DNA of 64,000 nt. Origin: Calonectria ilicicola. Lineage: Eukaryota > Ascomycota > Sordariomycetes > Hypocreales > Nectriaceae. The stretch covers positions 1,798,001 through 1,862,000 of the forward strand of contig CP085827.1 in the NCBI GenBank assembly GCA_020809705.1. Direction: 5' to 3'. This document shows, one piece after another, positions 46,356 to 58,127 of this stretch. The notes under the pieces are model-generated. The model was not told the DNA's origin and ran no database searches. It was given only the letters and a program-made list of their open reading frames with translations. Position 1 is the stretch's first letter. Each line of letters begins with the position of its first letter. The position numbers and the translations under genes are program-made.

Positions 46356-47794
46356 ATGTGGCGTGCAAGGGGTTATGCCTATAATTCCAAGGCTGCTCTG
46401 CCTTTGTTCTCTTACACTCGCCAGGCGCGACAAGGCAGGAGGTTAATCAGCCATGTTTCAACGAAACCCCTTCCTGAGGCTGTCCCCACAGAGGAGAGTA
46501 CGGCACTCAGCAAACTCTCCAACAAAGTCCTCATCCGTTCAGCAACTTTGACCACAATCATGGCTACTAGCTGGCTTATCCGACCGTCCCTCGCCATCAT
46601 GGGCTTCCTGACCAAAACAAAGTCAGCTTTGTTGGATGCAGATAAAAACCCCGTCATGAACCTTGTGCTCCGGTGGTCAATCTACAACCAGTTTTGTGCA
46701 GGCACCAACACGAAAGAGGTTGCAGAGGTAGTCAAAGAGGTGAAGAGACTAGGATTCCATGGTGTTATTCTTGGATACGCCAGAGAAATCGTAGTCGACC
46801 ACAATGCAGCAGCAGATCCCCAGACTGGTGAGATGAAGTATGGACCACAGTACTATGCTGCGATTGAAGAATGGAAGCAAGGTAATCTTGATACTCTTGC
46901 TATGCTCGATGCCGGTGACTTTGTCGCCCTTAAGTAAGTTTGCCTATTACCATGTGCACAGCCGATCGCTAATCATACTTCAGGGTTACTGGGGCTGGTC
47001 CGGTTGCAGTTGATGCCATGCGAGCTGGCCAGCCAATGCCTGAACAAGTAGAGAAGGCATTGGATGAGATTTGCTACGAGGCAAGGAAGAAGGGATGCCG
47101 CGTGTGGCTTGATGCCGAACAACAGGCACTTCAGCTCACACTAGATGATTGGGCTCTGGCATTGATGAAGAAGCATAATCACGGAGGTTATGCTTTGTTA
47201 TACAACACTATCCAAGGATACTTGAAGGGAGCCAGGGCCAATGCTGAACGTCACATTGCGACTGCTGCCAAGGAAGGATGGGTTGTAGCTATTAAACTTG
47301 TTCGTGGGGCTTATATTGAGAACGAGGTTCGGTCTCTCATCCACGACACGAAGGAGGACACCGATGATTCCTACAATGACATCGCTGATATGATCATCTC
47401 ACGACGCATGCCAAAGGCAGAGAAGGATCTAAAATTCCCCGACGCGGCCCTGTTTTTGGCCACACACAACGCTGCTAGTGCCGAAAAGGCATTTGAGACT
47501 CACCGAAAACGAGTTTTGGCGGGTCTTCCCCTTTCAAACCTTGAATGTGGACAGATCTTTGGTATGGCGGACGAGCTAAGCTGTAAGCTCCTCCAGGATC
47601 ATGAGAAATCTTTGGCCGACCCCAGGATTGGGGATAAATCGCCTAGAATTCTCAAGTGCATTCCATGGGGTTCGGTTGGAGAGTGTTTGGAGTATCTGTT
47701 TCGCCGAGCCGTAGAAAATCGGGGAGCAGTAGAGAGAACTCAACACATGGCAGAGGCAATGAGAGGGGAGCTGCGCCGTAGAATCTTGGGGTAG
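46356..47794 (+). CDS. Proline dehydrogenase (proline oxidase), mitochondrial
   Basis: First step of proline catabolism: FAD-dependent oxidation of proline to P5C at the inner mitochondrial membrane, electrons passing to ubiquinone (EC 1.5.5.2). Exons 46356-46933 and 46984-47794 (GTAAGT donor, TCAG acceptor) give 462 residues. The N-terminus MWRARGYAYNSKAALPLFSYTR is basic and lacks acids, as in presequences; a hydrophobic stretch (TTIMATSWLIRPSLAIMGFL) follows. Barrel motifs: GFHGVILGYARE, VWLDAEQQA, ALLYNTIQGYL, IKLVRGAYIENEV near residue 298, LATHNAAS, FGMADELS and the C-terminal YLFRRAVENRGAV that closes the flavin/substrate site. Complete and probably functional. Confidence 0.95.
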
Positions 47795-48057
47795 ACAAAG
47801 GGGAAAAAATATATGTAAATTTCAATGCTTTTCAAGTCATAAACCTGTGATGAATAGGACTGTAGACTTTACAAACTGGGTGATGAATCGGGAAATATTC
47901 GTGAAGGAAGGGAGCTAAAATTAGATGCTCTAGAGGAGAGTCTGCAACACAAGACAAGAAGTATGAATTTATTTAGTACCCTTGAGTGGTGTTATTTCTA
48001 AGTCTATTGTAACCATTCTACGCATTGGTTGATGTCTATCTGGGGAAAATGAGTGGT

Positions 48058-48951
48058 TTATTCCTGGTTTAAGTCCCTCTCGAGACTGCTGAGAAATTCA
48101 TTTTTTGGCTGCTCATCCTGCCAACGCGTCCGGGGTAGTTCGAAAGTAGATGTGATACGACCATATGACATGCCACCTAATTGCGCGATAGGTCGCAGTT
48201 TGTCGAGTTCGATGTGACTAAAGTCTTGATTGGCAGCATCCTCTTGCACCCAAAATCGAGTTGCTTTGAGCAGAGCGATACCCCCATCACTCATACCAGG
48301 TTGATGCGCAGGGAATTCCATAATATTAACCACCTTGGCCTCGATGGAGAATACAGACTCTTGAACACGTGAAGGTTTAACGGTCGTAGTCGGGGCTTCA
48401 TGTAGTCCAGTAATTTCCCATTCGGACAGCCCGTGGGGTGCATCAATGGATGATGCACTGACAGCTTCAATCATTGACTCGGAGACTGTGTTAATCACAC
48501 ACTCACCAGTATCCTTGAGATTCTGGAACGTGCCCTTCTCAGAACCCTGGCGCGATGAAAAGCTGACAATAAACATGGGAGGATCTTGATCTACGACTTG
48601 AAAGTAGCTGAAAGGCGCAAGGTTTTTCTTGCCGTCCTTAGATAGTGTGCTCAGAAACCCAATAGGACGAGGGGCGATTCCGGATATTAGGAGGCTATAG
48701 TTCTGACCCACTGAGCGGTCCGAAGAGTAAGGATCGATTTCCTTGTGGGCTTTTTTAGATGGCTCATCGGTATTTGTGGGATGAATTCGTACACCATCGC
48801 CATAGGTCCAAGTTGGGTCGGGAGATTTTGTAATCTCGATTGGAGATCTGGAGTGATCAAAGTTTGGCCTTTTGGCAAGTGTCTCTGCAAAGTTCTTGAC
48901 CGGTTGCACAGCCGAGAATTTAGCAGCTGGTTTAGCGGCAGAAGAATTCAT
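48058..48951 (-). CDS. Flavin-reductase-like FMN-binding split-barrel protein
   Basis: Single exon. I place the start at the ATG at 48949-48951 (MNSSAAKPAAKF), giving 297 residues; in-frame ATGs at 49023 and 49035 would add up to 28 residues. The core follows the flavin reductase-like domain: SLLISGIAPRPIGFLSTLSKDGKKNLAPFSYFQVVDQDPPMFIVSFS, then NLKDTGECVINTVSESM, EVSASS..SEWEITGL and the late LGGMSYGRI. The APRPIGF and NLAPFSYF elements are the usual flavin-contact segments. Proteins of this type bind FMN and often serve as oxidoreductases of unknown substrate. It sits between proline dehydrogenase and the Zn2Cys6 regulator gene and shares a divergent promoter with the latter; a role linked to proline use is only suggested by position. 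Confidence 0.78.
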   Translation of the reverse strand: MNSSAAKPAAKFSAVQPVKNFAETLAKRPNFDHSRSPIEITKSPDPTWTYGDGVRIHPTNTDEPSKKAHKEIDPYSSDRSVGQNYSLLISGIAPRPIGFLSTLSKDGKKNLAPFSYFQVVDQDPPMFIVSFSSRQGSEKGTFQNLKDTGECVINTVSESMIEAVSASSIDAPHGLSEWEITGLHEAPTTTVKPSRVQESVFSIEAKVVNIMEFPAHQPGMSDGGIALLKATRFWVQEDAANQDFSHIELDKLRPIAQLGGMSYGRITSTFELPRTRWQDEQPKNEFLSSLERDLNQE

Positions 48952-49475
48952 TCTAGGATAACTAGGCCACAATCTCGGGGTAAAAGTTTGTTTTCCGTGC
49001 AAGGATAGTTGCCTTGTATCCATAGTTAGCATCATGAATTGGAACACAGGAAATCAATCTATAACAATAATACACACCTCAGTGTAAGTAATTGTGGAGA
49101 GCGCATTATCACCATGGTTGCTTGGATGTGAGTTGAAGAAAGATGGAAACTAATGGAATTGGTAGAAGTTGAAAATAACAGAATTTAGAAATTAAGATTA
49201 AATTAAATATTTTCCTAGACTATTCCATTCACTTGATTTCTTGCCTCTATTCACTTGTTAACCTTGGTTATTCTCGGGATCCACACCGACTTCGCCGACC
49301 GTACTAGCGTGGAGTCGGGATGGTCACCCGATCCCAAGGCGTGGTACTGATAAGGACCGCCGATTTAGGCAAGACTAAAGTCAGCATTGGTTCACTTAAA
49401 AGTCGGAACCGCCCCCCGACTTCTCATCCGAGTGTTGTCTCATACTCGACAAAACACGCCCCTTTTACTGCCAAT
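48952..49475. promoter_or_regulatory. Divergent promoter of flavin-reductase-like and Zn2Cys6 regulator genes
   Basis: 524 bp between start codons. A dyad TCGGGATGGTCACCCGA (49315-49331, CGG-N9-CCG) is nearly the same as the one at 45900-45916 in the proline promoter (differences at three of 17 positions). A further CGG-N8-CCG pair lies at 49275-49288. An in-frame ATG at 49320 overlaps the dyad, which is one reason to prefer the ATG at 49476 for the regulator. Confidence 0.55.
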
Positions 49476-52021
49476 ATGCCGAATAATCAGAAGCGGAACA
49501 GAATAGCAAAAAAGTGCCCCAAAGCGTGCGTACTCACATTCCTTCCGTCCCCACTCCAATGGTCTGACCCCCGCTCTGACTTTTCCATAGATGTAACCGG
49601 TGCCGGTCTATGAAAGTCAAATGCTCTGGTTCAGAACCATGTGCAAGGTGCACGAGGAGGAGTGTGGCTTGTGAATATCCTGCCACAGATAAAAGGATAT
49701 CAGTTCCAGAAAGGTGAATATCCAGTTGTGTGTTGTCCCGAACATGTCCCTGTACTAATCCTGGCTGCGACTAGTTATTTACGCGCTTTGGAAAACCACA
49801 AGGAAGGGATAGCCTCAAATCCATTCCTGAGCGATGAAAGTTGGAAGAGCCAGAGCCTCCATTCAAAAAGACCATCTCTATCCGGATTTAGACCCCTGAC
49901 TGCTGATTCCAACGACGGTTCAACAACGACGGGCCGGGGCGATGGAGGCGATTTAGGTGAGATGAGAACAGCACTAAAAATTGACGATTTTGCTCTGTAC
50001 TAATCAGATTCAGCACCGACTCCGGGTCCCTCTTTGGACCCCCAAATGGACGAATTTCATCCCGATAGTGTCATTGAGCCTACTCTTGACAGGGTGGATC
50101 CGGGTTTCCGACAAAACCCTTTGGTTGACAATGACTACACATTTGCACAAGAGTCAAATGGGAAATATTGTAAGATTTGGTCTCTTTCGCTCCATATTCG
50201 GAAATTAACACTCAACAACCAGGGTACATGGGCCCTTCATCTTCTTGGGCGTTTTGTCGGCGTGTGTTGTCTCTTGTGGGGAAGAATCTTCCCGATTGTG
50301 ATCCACCTCCCTGGCATCTTGATGGAGTCGCCTTCAAGATGCAACGCCGTCCCTTAGGCCCAGACGAGGTACCAGATGTTTCAAATCTGCCTCCTTCTGA
50401 TTTTGCGCTGTTTCTTGTCAAAACGGCAATTTTTTACTTGGGTCCATTGGCAAACATAATAGATGAACAGCAGTTCCTCCGACACATGAAAGAGTTGTAC
50501 GAGGATGCACCCAATAAAGCTCGAAGATCAAGGCATTGGTATTCCCAATTTCTTCTTATGCTAGCGTTTGGGAAAGCTTTCATGGGAAACGGAAGCAAGG
50601 ACGATAAACCGCCGGGATATCATTATGCTGCCCGCGCTATGTCGCTGCTCCCAGATATGGCTAGTCTCGAATACGACCCTGTCGTTTCTGCCCAGGCACT
50701 GACCCTGGCCGCCATTTGGTTTCAGTCCGTGGACATGCGAGTCCCAGCATTTCACCATGTGAGTACCGATCGGCCTCTTATTGTATACAAAATTTGACAC
50801 AAGACGAATTTAGATTGGACAAGCATTGCGAGTATGTGTTCTTGCTGGAATGCATAGACATATGCGGGAGGATGTTGTTGGCATAGAACATTCAAGGCGA
50901 TGCCATATCGTTTTCTGGATTGTCTACATGTTAGATCGGGATTGGGCTGCTCTCATCGGCGCAACAAGCTCGATTCGAGATGAAGATATTTCCACCAAAC
51001 TTCCGTCAGAGATGGATGATTCTCTGAACGCTTTGACAATGACATTAAATGTTCGATTATCTCGTCTAACAGCACGGATTCTCACAAGTAAGTCAGATTT
51101 TCATAGATGCACATCAAACTCCAAGTCGCTAATAGATGATTCTGCCATTAGCTGTTTATGGCGTGGGCAAAAACTATGATGGTACCTTGCTTTCAGATAC
51201 ACAGTCAATTTTAAGGAATCTCGCGGATTTATCTCGTGATTTGAACTCTCTTATCAGCACCCACTTCCAAGATTCCATTAGCAAAGCCTCACGAACCGCG
51301 ACGCGACTAATATTAGGCTACCACCATGTTAGTATTTTGAGATTTAGTCTTTATGAAGTGTTATCCTGACAACCTTTAGTGTGTCGTTCTTACCACCCGA
51401 CCACAGATCATGTGCGCTCTACACATGCACATCGAGCAATCTTCAACGCAGGTTTCCCGTGGGATTCACCTTTCAGCGCCTGTATCCTCCTTAATCCAAT
51501 CATGTGTTGACTCGGCTCAAACTGTTTTGAGGACTCTTAAAGCTTTGGCCGACGAAGATTTGTTAGAATCTTTTTTGCCGTTCCAGGTCGAATATGCCTC
51601 TTCATCTGGATTTTTACTCCACCTTATCAGTGTAATCTGCCCGCAATTTATTCATGACTATTCTTGGCGTGATGATATCACGTATATCTTGGACACAATG
51701 ATATCTAAAGGAAGCTTGGTTGCTCCTCTACGGAAAGTGGAGCTGAGCCAGCTGGAGCAAAAGTTGTCTGCAATTACCCCAGTGAGTGAAGAGTCTGACC
51801 TGCAGCAATCGATTGCTGTAGACGACGAAATGAATCAACAAATCAGCGAGGAAGAAGATCAAAATGATGTGATTGTTGATGAAACTGGTTGGGATCATTT
51901 TGCGGCCAGTGCTATGGCTGGTCTTTCGCCGCGGGAGTTATTAGATCTAGCCGAACAGCTAGATGTGGATGGTCTTCTATACCCCCCATGCTGTCCACAG
52001 ACAAATTACCGCCCAGATTAA
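49476..52021 (+). CDS. Zn2Cys6 transcription factor, Put3/PrnA-like (putative proline-utilisation activator)
   Basis: Eight exons: 49476-49525, 49591-49713, 49775-49956, 50008-50169, 50223-50758, 50814-51087, 51152-51327, 51380-52021, with consensus donors (GTTAGT at the last), giving 714 residues. The zinc cluster is residues 18-44, C-x2-C-x6-C-x5-C-x2-C-x6-C (ACNRCRSMKVKC..CARC..ACEYP), followed by ATDKRISVPESYLRALE, the same linker and dimerisation layout as yeast Put3. The fungal transcription factor middle homology region includes WYMGPSSSWAFCRRVLSLV, HIGQALRVCVLAGMHRH and HHCVVLTTRP. Its place beside proline dehydrogenase and P5C dehydrogenase, as prnA lies in the Aspergillus prn cluster, supports a role in proline catabolism. 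Zn2Cys6 identity is certain; the proline role is inference. Confidence 0.85.
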
Positions 52022-52418
52022 TTGCAATACAAGTATTTAGACGCATATTCGTCATCAATTCTATTGTGGATTGAATGAGGCTTTTTTTTTTTTTGGTGGA
52101 GGAAGCATGCCTCGAAAGAATGCACCTCGCTCGAGAGATCATCAGCGATTGGAAACACTGTGCCCCTTTAGAAATTAAGTCAAGCCTGATAATAAATCGA
52201 AGAATATAAATAAAATGAACAAATAAGATAAATAGTAGACAATATATACATATTTTGAATCGAAGTGTGATCTCAAGTTACACACAATAGCCGCTGCCAA
52301 ATTTGGTGTTAATACAAAATGCTGATATAACCATCATACTCCCTGAAATACCAACAGGGATTTTTGTCATGATATAAAACCTCTTAAATGTCATAAATGA
52401 GTGCCAAATTATTGGCAT
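52022..52418. other. Convergent 3' intergenic region
   Basis: About 400 bp, AT-rich with a T run at 52083-52096, between two genes that end toward each other. Nothing recognised beyond presumed 3' UTRs. Confidence 0.4.
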
Positions 52419-53216
52419 TTACCATCCATGCCCTGGTCCGTTCCGCCCACCGTGTCCACCGTGTCCATCGTGATGACCATGATGAGGGCCCTGATGGTAG
52501 TCGTGATGAGATTCGTGTTGGTATCCATGGTGGGAACCATGAGAACCATGGCTGAGAAGTTTTCCGAGGCCTCCGCCTCGACCGCTTCGACCTCCAAGCC
52601 CACCCGCGAGCTTTCCAAGTCTTGAAAGACCTTCTCCAATACCTCTCCCGTGCCCTTCCTCGTATCCTGGAGATGGATCTCTGTGAACGGGATCAACGGG
52701 AGGGGGGTGAGGTCCTTGGAATTCGTATCCGAGGAGAGGCACAGGCCCCCTGCGAAGTGGTCTGGGAGGGGAAGAATGTCTTCGACGGTGAGGTCCAGGA
52801 GAATATGGGGGCGGAGGTGAAGGCCCTCTTTGGTAAGGAGGCGGGGGAGGCGGGGGAGGTGGTGGTCCTCCACGGTGATGAGGTCCTCCGTGGTGATGAG
52901 GCCCTCCTTGGTGATGAGGTGCTCCATGGGGAAGGGGACCTCCATGGTGAGGCCCTTGATAATTGCGGGCTCCTTCAATTAATCCTCCGGGGTGATTGGG
53001 TCGTCCGCGATGAGAAGGCTCGAGAAAATTCTCATAGTTGTTGCGAGCTCCCTCGATTAAGCCTCCTCCAAAGTGAGGAGATCCGCCGTGGCGATGAGGG
53101 CCTCCATGATGGGGAGGTCCGTCGTGGTGTTGATAATTGTTGCGAGCTTCTTCGACTAATCCGCCGCCAAAATGGTTAGACGGTGCTCCATGGCTTGAAC
53201 GTGGTCGACCGTGCAT
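52419..53216 (-). CDS. His/Gly/Pro-rich low-complexity protein with repeated GLIEGARNNY motif
   Basis: Single exon of 265 residues from an ATG in good context (ACAACATGC). Three units share the motif FGGGLVEEARNNY, FGGGLIEGARNNY and PGGLIEGARNY in the first 90 residues. Next come histidine-rich repeats (HHGGPHHHGGPHHRGG), a run of ten prolines, a Pro/Arg segment, a glycine-rich helix-like segment (GIGEGLSRLGKLAGGLGG) and a second His/Gly-rich tail (SHHGYQHESHHDYHQGPHHGHHDGH broken across short units). No signal peptide or membrane helix. High histidine content suggests metal binding or pH-responsive assembly, but that is inference. The opposite strand is open for 185 codons; I prefer the minus frame because the motif is kept across diverged units. 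Confidence 0.55.
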   Translation of the reverse strand: MHGRPRSSHGAPSNHFGGGLVEEARNNYQHHDGPPHHGGPHRHGGSPHFGGGLIEGARNNYENFLEPSHRGRPNHPGGLIEGARNYQGPHHGGPLPHGAPHHQGGPHHHGGPHHRGGPPPPPPPPPPYQRGPSPPPPYSPGPHRRRHSSPPRPLRRGPVPLLGYEFQGPHPPPVDPVHRDPSPGYEEGHGRGIGEGLSRLGKLAGGLGGRSGRGGGLGKLLSHGSHGSHHGYQHESHHDYHQGPHHGHHDGHGGHGGRNGPGHGW

Positions 53217-55880
53217 GTTGTTTGTGGTGTTGGAATTGGCGAACCAAAAATTTCAGCCTCTTCAGCGCCTGGGAGGAATTTCTGTGGAGATTTAAAGATG
53301 GCGAAATAAAAGTGCGAGACTCTCTTTATTTGTCTATCATCAATACGAAAACTCTCGGTTTCGGAATCGCCAGGATCCGGTAGTTCGCCAGATAATGCGT
53401 CATGGCAGGGATCCGTTTTCACTGGATACTCCACCCCCATGACTGGACGCGTCAACACTAACATTTTTTATGGGCAAGCTCGTGTGGCTCGGCTAGGCTG
53501 AGCTTCCCTGCGCCATGGGCTCGGCACTTTAAGACCGGCTCACCCGTGATTCCAATTTCCTTTGCTTCAAGGGAGCAAGGAGAGCCTGGCTATGCCAAGC
53601 GTCGCGATAGTTGCGCGTATCGGATAATCTAAAATCCAAAATGATGGCTGTAATATCATGACTCGGTTAATCGGGCGTTGGCGCTTCAGGAATCTTTCCA
53701 CTGATAATGCGGCGCGGACAGCAAGTGCGCATCGCCAATCTCTCGCGCGATGATGCTGGGGTCTGGAGGACAAGCCACGCACACGTGGATGCATACGCAA
53801 TAAGGCATTTTTGTACTTTGGAATTGTGTACTTTGGCATGAGATGATAATAGCCCGGCCCTATCTGGATTACCATAAGCTGAATAATGACAAACGTGATG
53901 AAATCTCATCGCACCAATTTGCTTGTGATCGCCAGGTTTTGCCGAATATCTGTGACCCGACAACGCTAAAATTATCCAAGCTAAACGTGCGAACCAGGGA
54001 TGCCATGGTTCCTTGAGCTTGAGCCCAGCCTCGCGTATGTGCACTGTCCAGCGCGCTCTAGCAATATCAGCCAGTGCCGTTCTATTCCCGACTGCTTTCC
54101 CGGAGCTATTTCGCTATCAAGCGCCACATCGCGGGAACCAAGGATAGCCGTCTAAAATCTCAAAACAAGATTGGTTGCAATCCCAAGTAGGTAAATTGGC
54201 GGTTGATGTTTTTTTGCCATGGTTGATAGTTGATATCCCAAATCTGTTAAAGATCTACATACAACTCAAATATTTATGGGCCTTTAGTCACCTTGGGCGA
54301 GGGGGCATCGGCTTGGCCGGGCTCGTTTCATGTAACGTTAAAAACAGATTCAGGGCTTTCTTCAGATTGTTACCCGCGGAAACGATTTGGGTGGTTTTTT
54401 TTTTTTTGGGAGCCAGAGGGAAAATATTTCTATTTACTTGAGACGAACCTACTCAAGGTAGCCGGGGTGTTTTTGATATATGCTCTCGTATAGGTCAGCC
54501 GACCGATGGCGTCACTTTCCGATTCCAAAAGAACAAGCGGGTATGGTTTGTCGCTTTTTCGGTTGATCTACGATCGGTACGAGAAGGATGCTGTAATTCA
54601 GATTGACATTTGTAAGATATAATAGATGTTAGTCGAATTTCGATTTCACGGAAGCGCCCCCATAGGACAACCTAGACATGCTTCGCCAAGCCTTCCTAGT
54701 ACTACTTCCTTTTTGGCTGTCATCGCAAATGACTTGTGTCGCTTTCACGGCTGCACGGGGGTCCAATTATAAAGGTTTTATACCCTGAAACAAGAGGCGG
54801 GTTTGGGTAGAATTGCTCAGTCATATCTCGATTGGTTGAAGTGAGTATCAGATCGTAGGGTCGTACTTCCAAGGTTTGAGTGATCCCGCCCCAAGGATGC
54901 AAAAGCAAATGGATAGAAGCTTTTCACTAAGACATGATGGGTGGCTCCAACATGTGCATTCAGGAAAACTCCCGATTGGATTTGCCAAGGCTTCTTATCT
55001 CACTCGATGATCTTACAACCGCATTATATTGCTAGGAATAGCCTTACGGAGACCAGGGGTAGGCGTCAAATCCTTGGACTTACATGTTGAACAATTCCAT
55101 TTGATGATAATTAAAGATTAAATGCCGACTTATGCAGAAAAGAACAGTTCTCATATAGTTGATCAAACCTTGGAAGCTGCCGCAAAGCATACCTGACTCT
55201 CGATGCTCTCCCAAGAGGATAATATCATCTTAGGTTTTACCATCTGTTCAATATTAGGATGTTGAATTCGAACGTTACCCGAAGTTGATGTTCAGTGCCA
55301 ATTCAATCTCCATCTTTGATAGCAAACCATAGAGTTATTGGTACGCTAACCGCACTATAGATCCGCATCAAGATTGAAAGGGGACCAGTAATGGTACAGA
55401 GGAAAAACTTGAAAGGCATGAACTTTTTGACTCGTCGCAGTCAAGAAAATGGTGGAAGCGGAAGCGTGTTTTTTGTATCGTTGGGGCATGCTTCACTGCA
55501 GCGAAATCGGAATTGCTGATCCTGTGCACTGGACCAAATGAGCACAAACTGTTCAATTCGTAATATGATACTGGCCGTGTTTATGGAACTGCTTCATATA
55601 ATGACAAATATTTCGGGTTTCTTTCAGCGTGTGGCGAGACATTCTCGGGATTAGCGAATCCGATCGATATTCCCTGTCACTTGTTGGTCGATTCAGCCCG
55701 AGCCTGGGCCGTTTGTGAAGTTAACCCTGCACGCAGCCATTCTAGAGCTTTACTATGGGCACTAAATACCGCGCCATCCCTGACCTGGTTTAATCCATGG
55801 TTTTTGCGGGTGGGACTTATCCTTTTCTGTATCAGATCAAGCGATTTGCTCTTTGAATCTGGTTGGGGTGGCGAGAGGCT
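53217..55880. other. Gene-free region before the retrotransposon block
   Basis: About 2.7 kb of ordinary base composition in which I find no credible gene; all frames are under 130 codons and not protein-like. A T run lies at 54395-54408. It forms the flank of the AT-rich block that begins near 55900. Confidence 0.45.
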
Positions 55881-55899
55881 CTAATACAATAGGATTAGA

Positions 55900-58125
55900 A
55901 CAGTAGGGGTCTTAATGATATGTAGTAGGAAGGTTAATGTCTTCTTCTCTATCTACCCTAGTAATAGGCTTATATATGCCTTCTAAAGGTGCTTAAGGTA
56001 CATACTTATAGGGTTCTATATATATTAATATTATTTTTATATTATATTTTAATATATTTAAGAAATTATTTATTATTCTTAGTAATTAGAATATTATATA
56101 TATTTTTTTATTTTAAATTTTTATATTTTATATAATCTTTTTCTTTAATTTATTTAAATAATAATTTTATTTTTAAAGGGTTATCCTTTAGATCTCTTTG
56201 TAAGAGGATCTAGGCTAGATCTTAGATTAATGACTAATAGAGGAGTCTTATATAATCGCTCTAGTTATTACTTAGAAGGATCTAGGCCTATATTATCCTC
56301 CTATTAGTCTAGCTTAAGATATTTATAAGATCTTTTAGGTTATTGTTTTAGTAGTAAGATAGTTCTATCTTCTTTTTTAGCTATTAGTAAGGGGATCTTA
56401 TAAAGTTGGCTTGATTTTCTTTTATCTAGTGATTCTTTTAGGCTAGAAGTAGTAATAGGGGCTTTGGCCTATTTCCTATTATAATCTTAAAGTTATTAGG
56501 CTAGTTAAAGGATATTGCTTTTAGGAGCTTATTAATATTAAAATTCTATAATTAGATCTAGATTAATATTCCCTACCTGGATCTATATAGCCTAGTAGTG
56601 CCTATAATTTTTTTAATTTATTTAATATCCTTTTATAATTATTAGATTATATTTATTAGTATATTAATTTTTCTAGCTAAGGATCTTATTTATCTTATAT
56701 TAATTAGCTCTATTATTTTTAAGAATTAATTTAGATTTCTTTAGTTAGAAGTTATTAGTATGGGCTAATATAAGCTACTAGTATAAGATTATTAAATATA
56801 TTTTTATATTATTTAGTAAATCTAGCTTATATATTAGATTATTAATTATTCTTTTAATTATAAATAAGCCTAATTACTACTATAATTATTTATATAGTAG
56901 CTTATTTAGTAAATAGTATTTATAATATAATTATAAATAAACTTTATTATTAACCTTAAATTAGATTAATTAATACTTAATATTATATTATTTTTTTACT
57001 TTAGTTATTATAAAATCTATAATTAATTATACTTTCTTCTAAATAGTTTCTTTTAGAAATAGTAGATCTATATTTTCTATTACTAATTATATTAATTTTA
57101 TTAGATTTTAAAGAGTGATCTTATAAATAAATTTATATATAAAGGCTTTAATTATAATATTAAATACTTTATTTAGATTTTATTATAGTATAAGTAGGAT
57201 ATATAATTAATCTTCTATTAAATACTTTATATAATAAAAGTATATTATTATTTTAATTATTTAATTATATCTTTCTATTAATCTATTAGCCTATAGATAG
57301 TATATTATTATTATTATTATTTTTATTTTAAAACTTATTTATAGATCTTTTTAAAATTTTAAATTAAATTTATTATTATAGTTTAAAATAATAATTTTTA
57401 ATATATTTTAATTAAAAAATATAAACTATTAGGCTAGTATAGTTACTTATTTTTTACTTATATATTTAATAAATTCTAGGATTAATAAGTATTTTTTACT
57501 TATTATATAAGTAATTATTATTAATTAATTATAGATATTTTATTCTTTTAATATTTATAGTAATCCTTTTATTAATATTAATAAAAATTTAATAATAAAA
57601 TCTATTATTATTATATATATAGGTAAGATTAGGGGTTTATTTAATAAGTAATTTCTAATAGTTTATTAGTAATTAATTTACCTAAGGTAATATATCTTAT
57701 ATTTATAAATATGCTTTCTAGTCTATTATATTAAGTTTTTAATATAAAGGCTAGATAGTTCTTTTAATATCCTTTTCTTACTAAAGTAATACTAATTATT
57801 ATAAGCTATCTTTAGAAATTTATTAATTATAAAGTAAAAAATGCAAAGCCTATAATATCTAAACTAATTATAATAATATAAAAGTTCTTTATATAATTTA
57901 AAATATACTCTATATTTTAAAATATTTATAATATTTTTATTATTAAATATTAAAAGGTTTAAGATCTTTTTTCTTATTATTATATTAATAATCTTTATAT
58001 AGTATATATTATTAAAATATCCCTCTTAGAACTTTCTCTTAAACTCCTCTATTATTAAAGCTTTTATTGCTACTAGTATATTATCTAGGGCTATATAGTT
58101 AGATTATAGCCACATTTAGCACTGC
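55900..58125 (-). mobile_element. Decayed Ty3/gypsy retrotransposon, integrase end only (RIP-like)
   Basis: Extremely AT-rich. Conceptual minus-strand reading, ignoring many stops, recovers integrase order: a zinc-binding-type part at about 57690-57830 (YFSKKRILKELSSLYIKN then KIYYLRQIN-like), a catalytic core at about 57340-57640 (IIIDFIIKFLL, later NNKFNLKF where D..FxSxFW is usual) and the C-terminal segment at about 56780-56840 (IYKLDLLNNIKIYLIIL, matching YxLxLPxxxKIHPVFHVS). No reverse transcriptase is found to the right, so the element is truncated at about 58125, where host-derived sequence begins. Not able to encode protein. Confidence 0.7.
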
Positions 58126-58127
58126 TC

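Noticed and set aside
49320..49475. In-frame upstream ATG for the Zn2Cys6 regulator
   Set aside because: It would add 52 residues without family support and would put the start codon inside the CGG-N9-CCG dyad; the ATG at 49476 places the zinc cluster at the usual distance from the N-terminus.
52622..53179. 185-codon plus-strand frame opposite the His-rich protein
   Set aside because: Low-complexity Glu/Val/Gly frame that is the mirror of the His/Gly repeats; the conserved GARNNY motif exists only on the minus strand.
56000..58100. AT-rich block as mitochondrial DNA or a centromere core
   Set aside because: Integrase motifs are traceable on one strand with RIP-type changes, and nuclear genes lie in the same contig; nothing resembles mitochondrial genes. 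A centromere-like setting beyond the window cannot be excluded.
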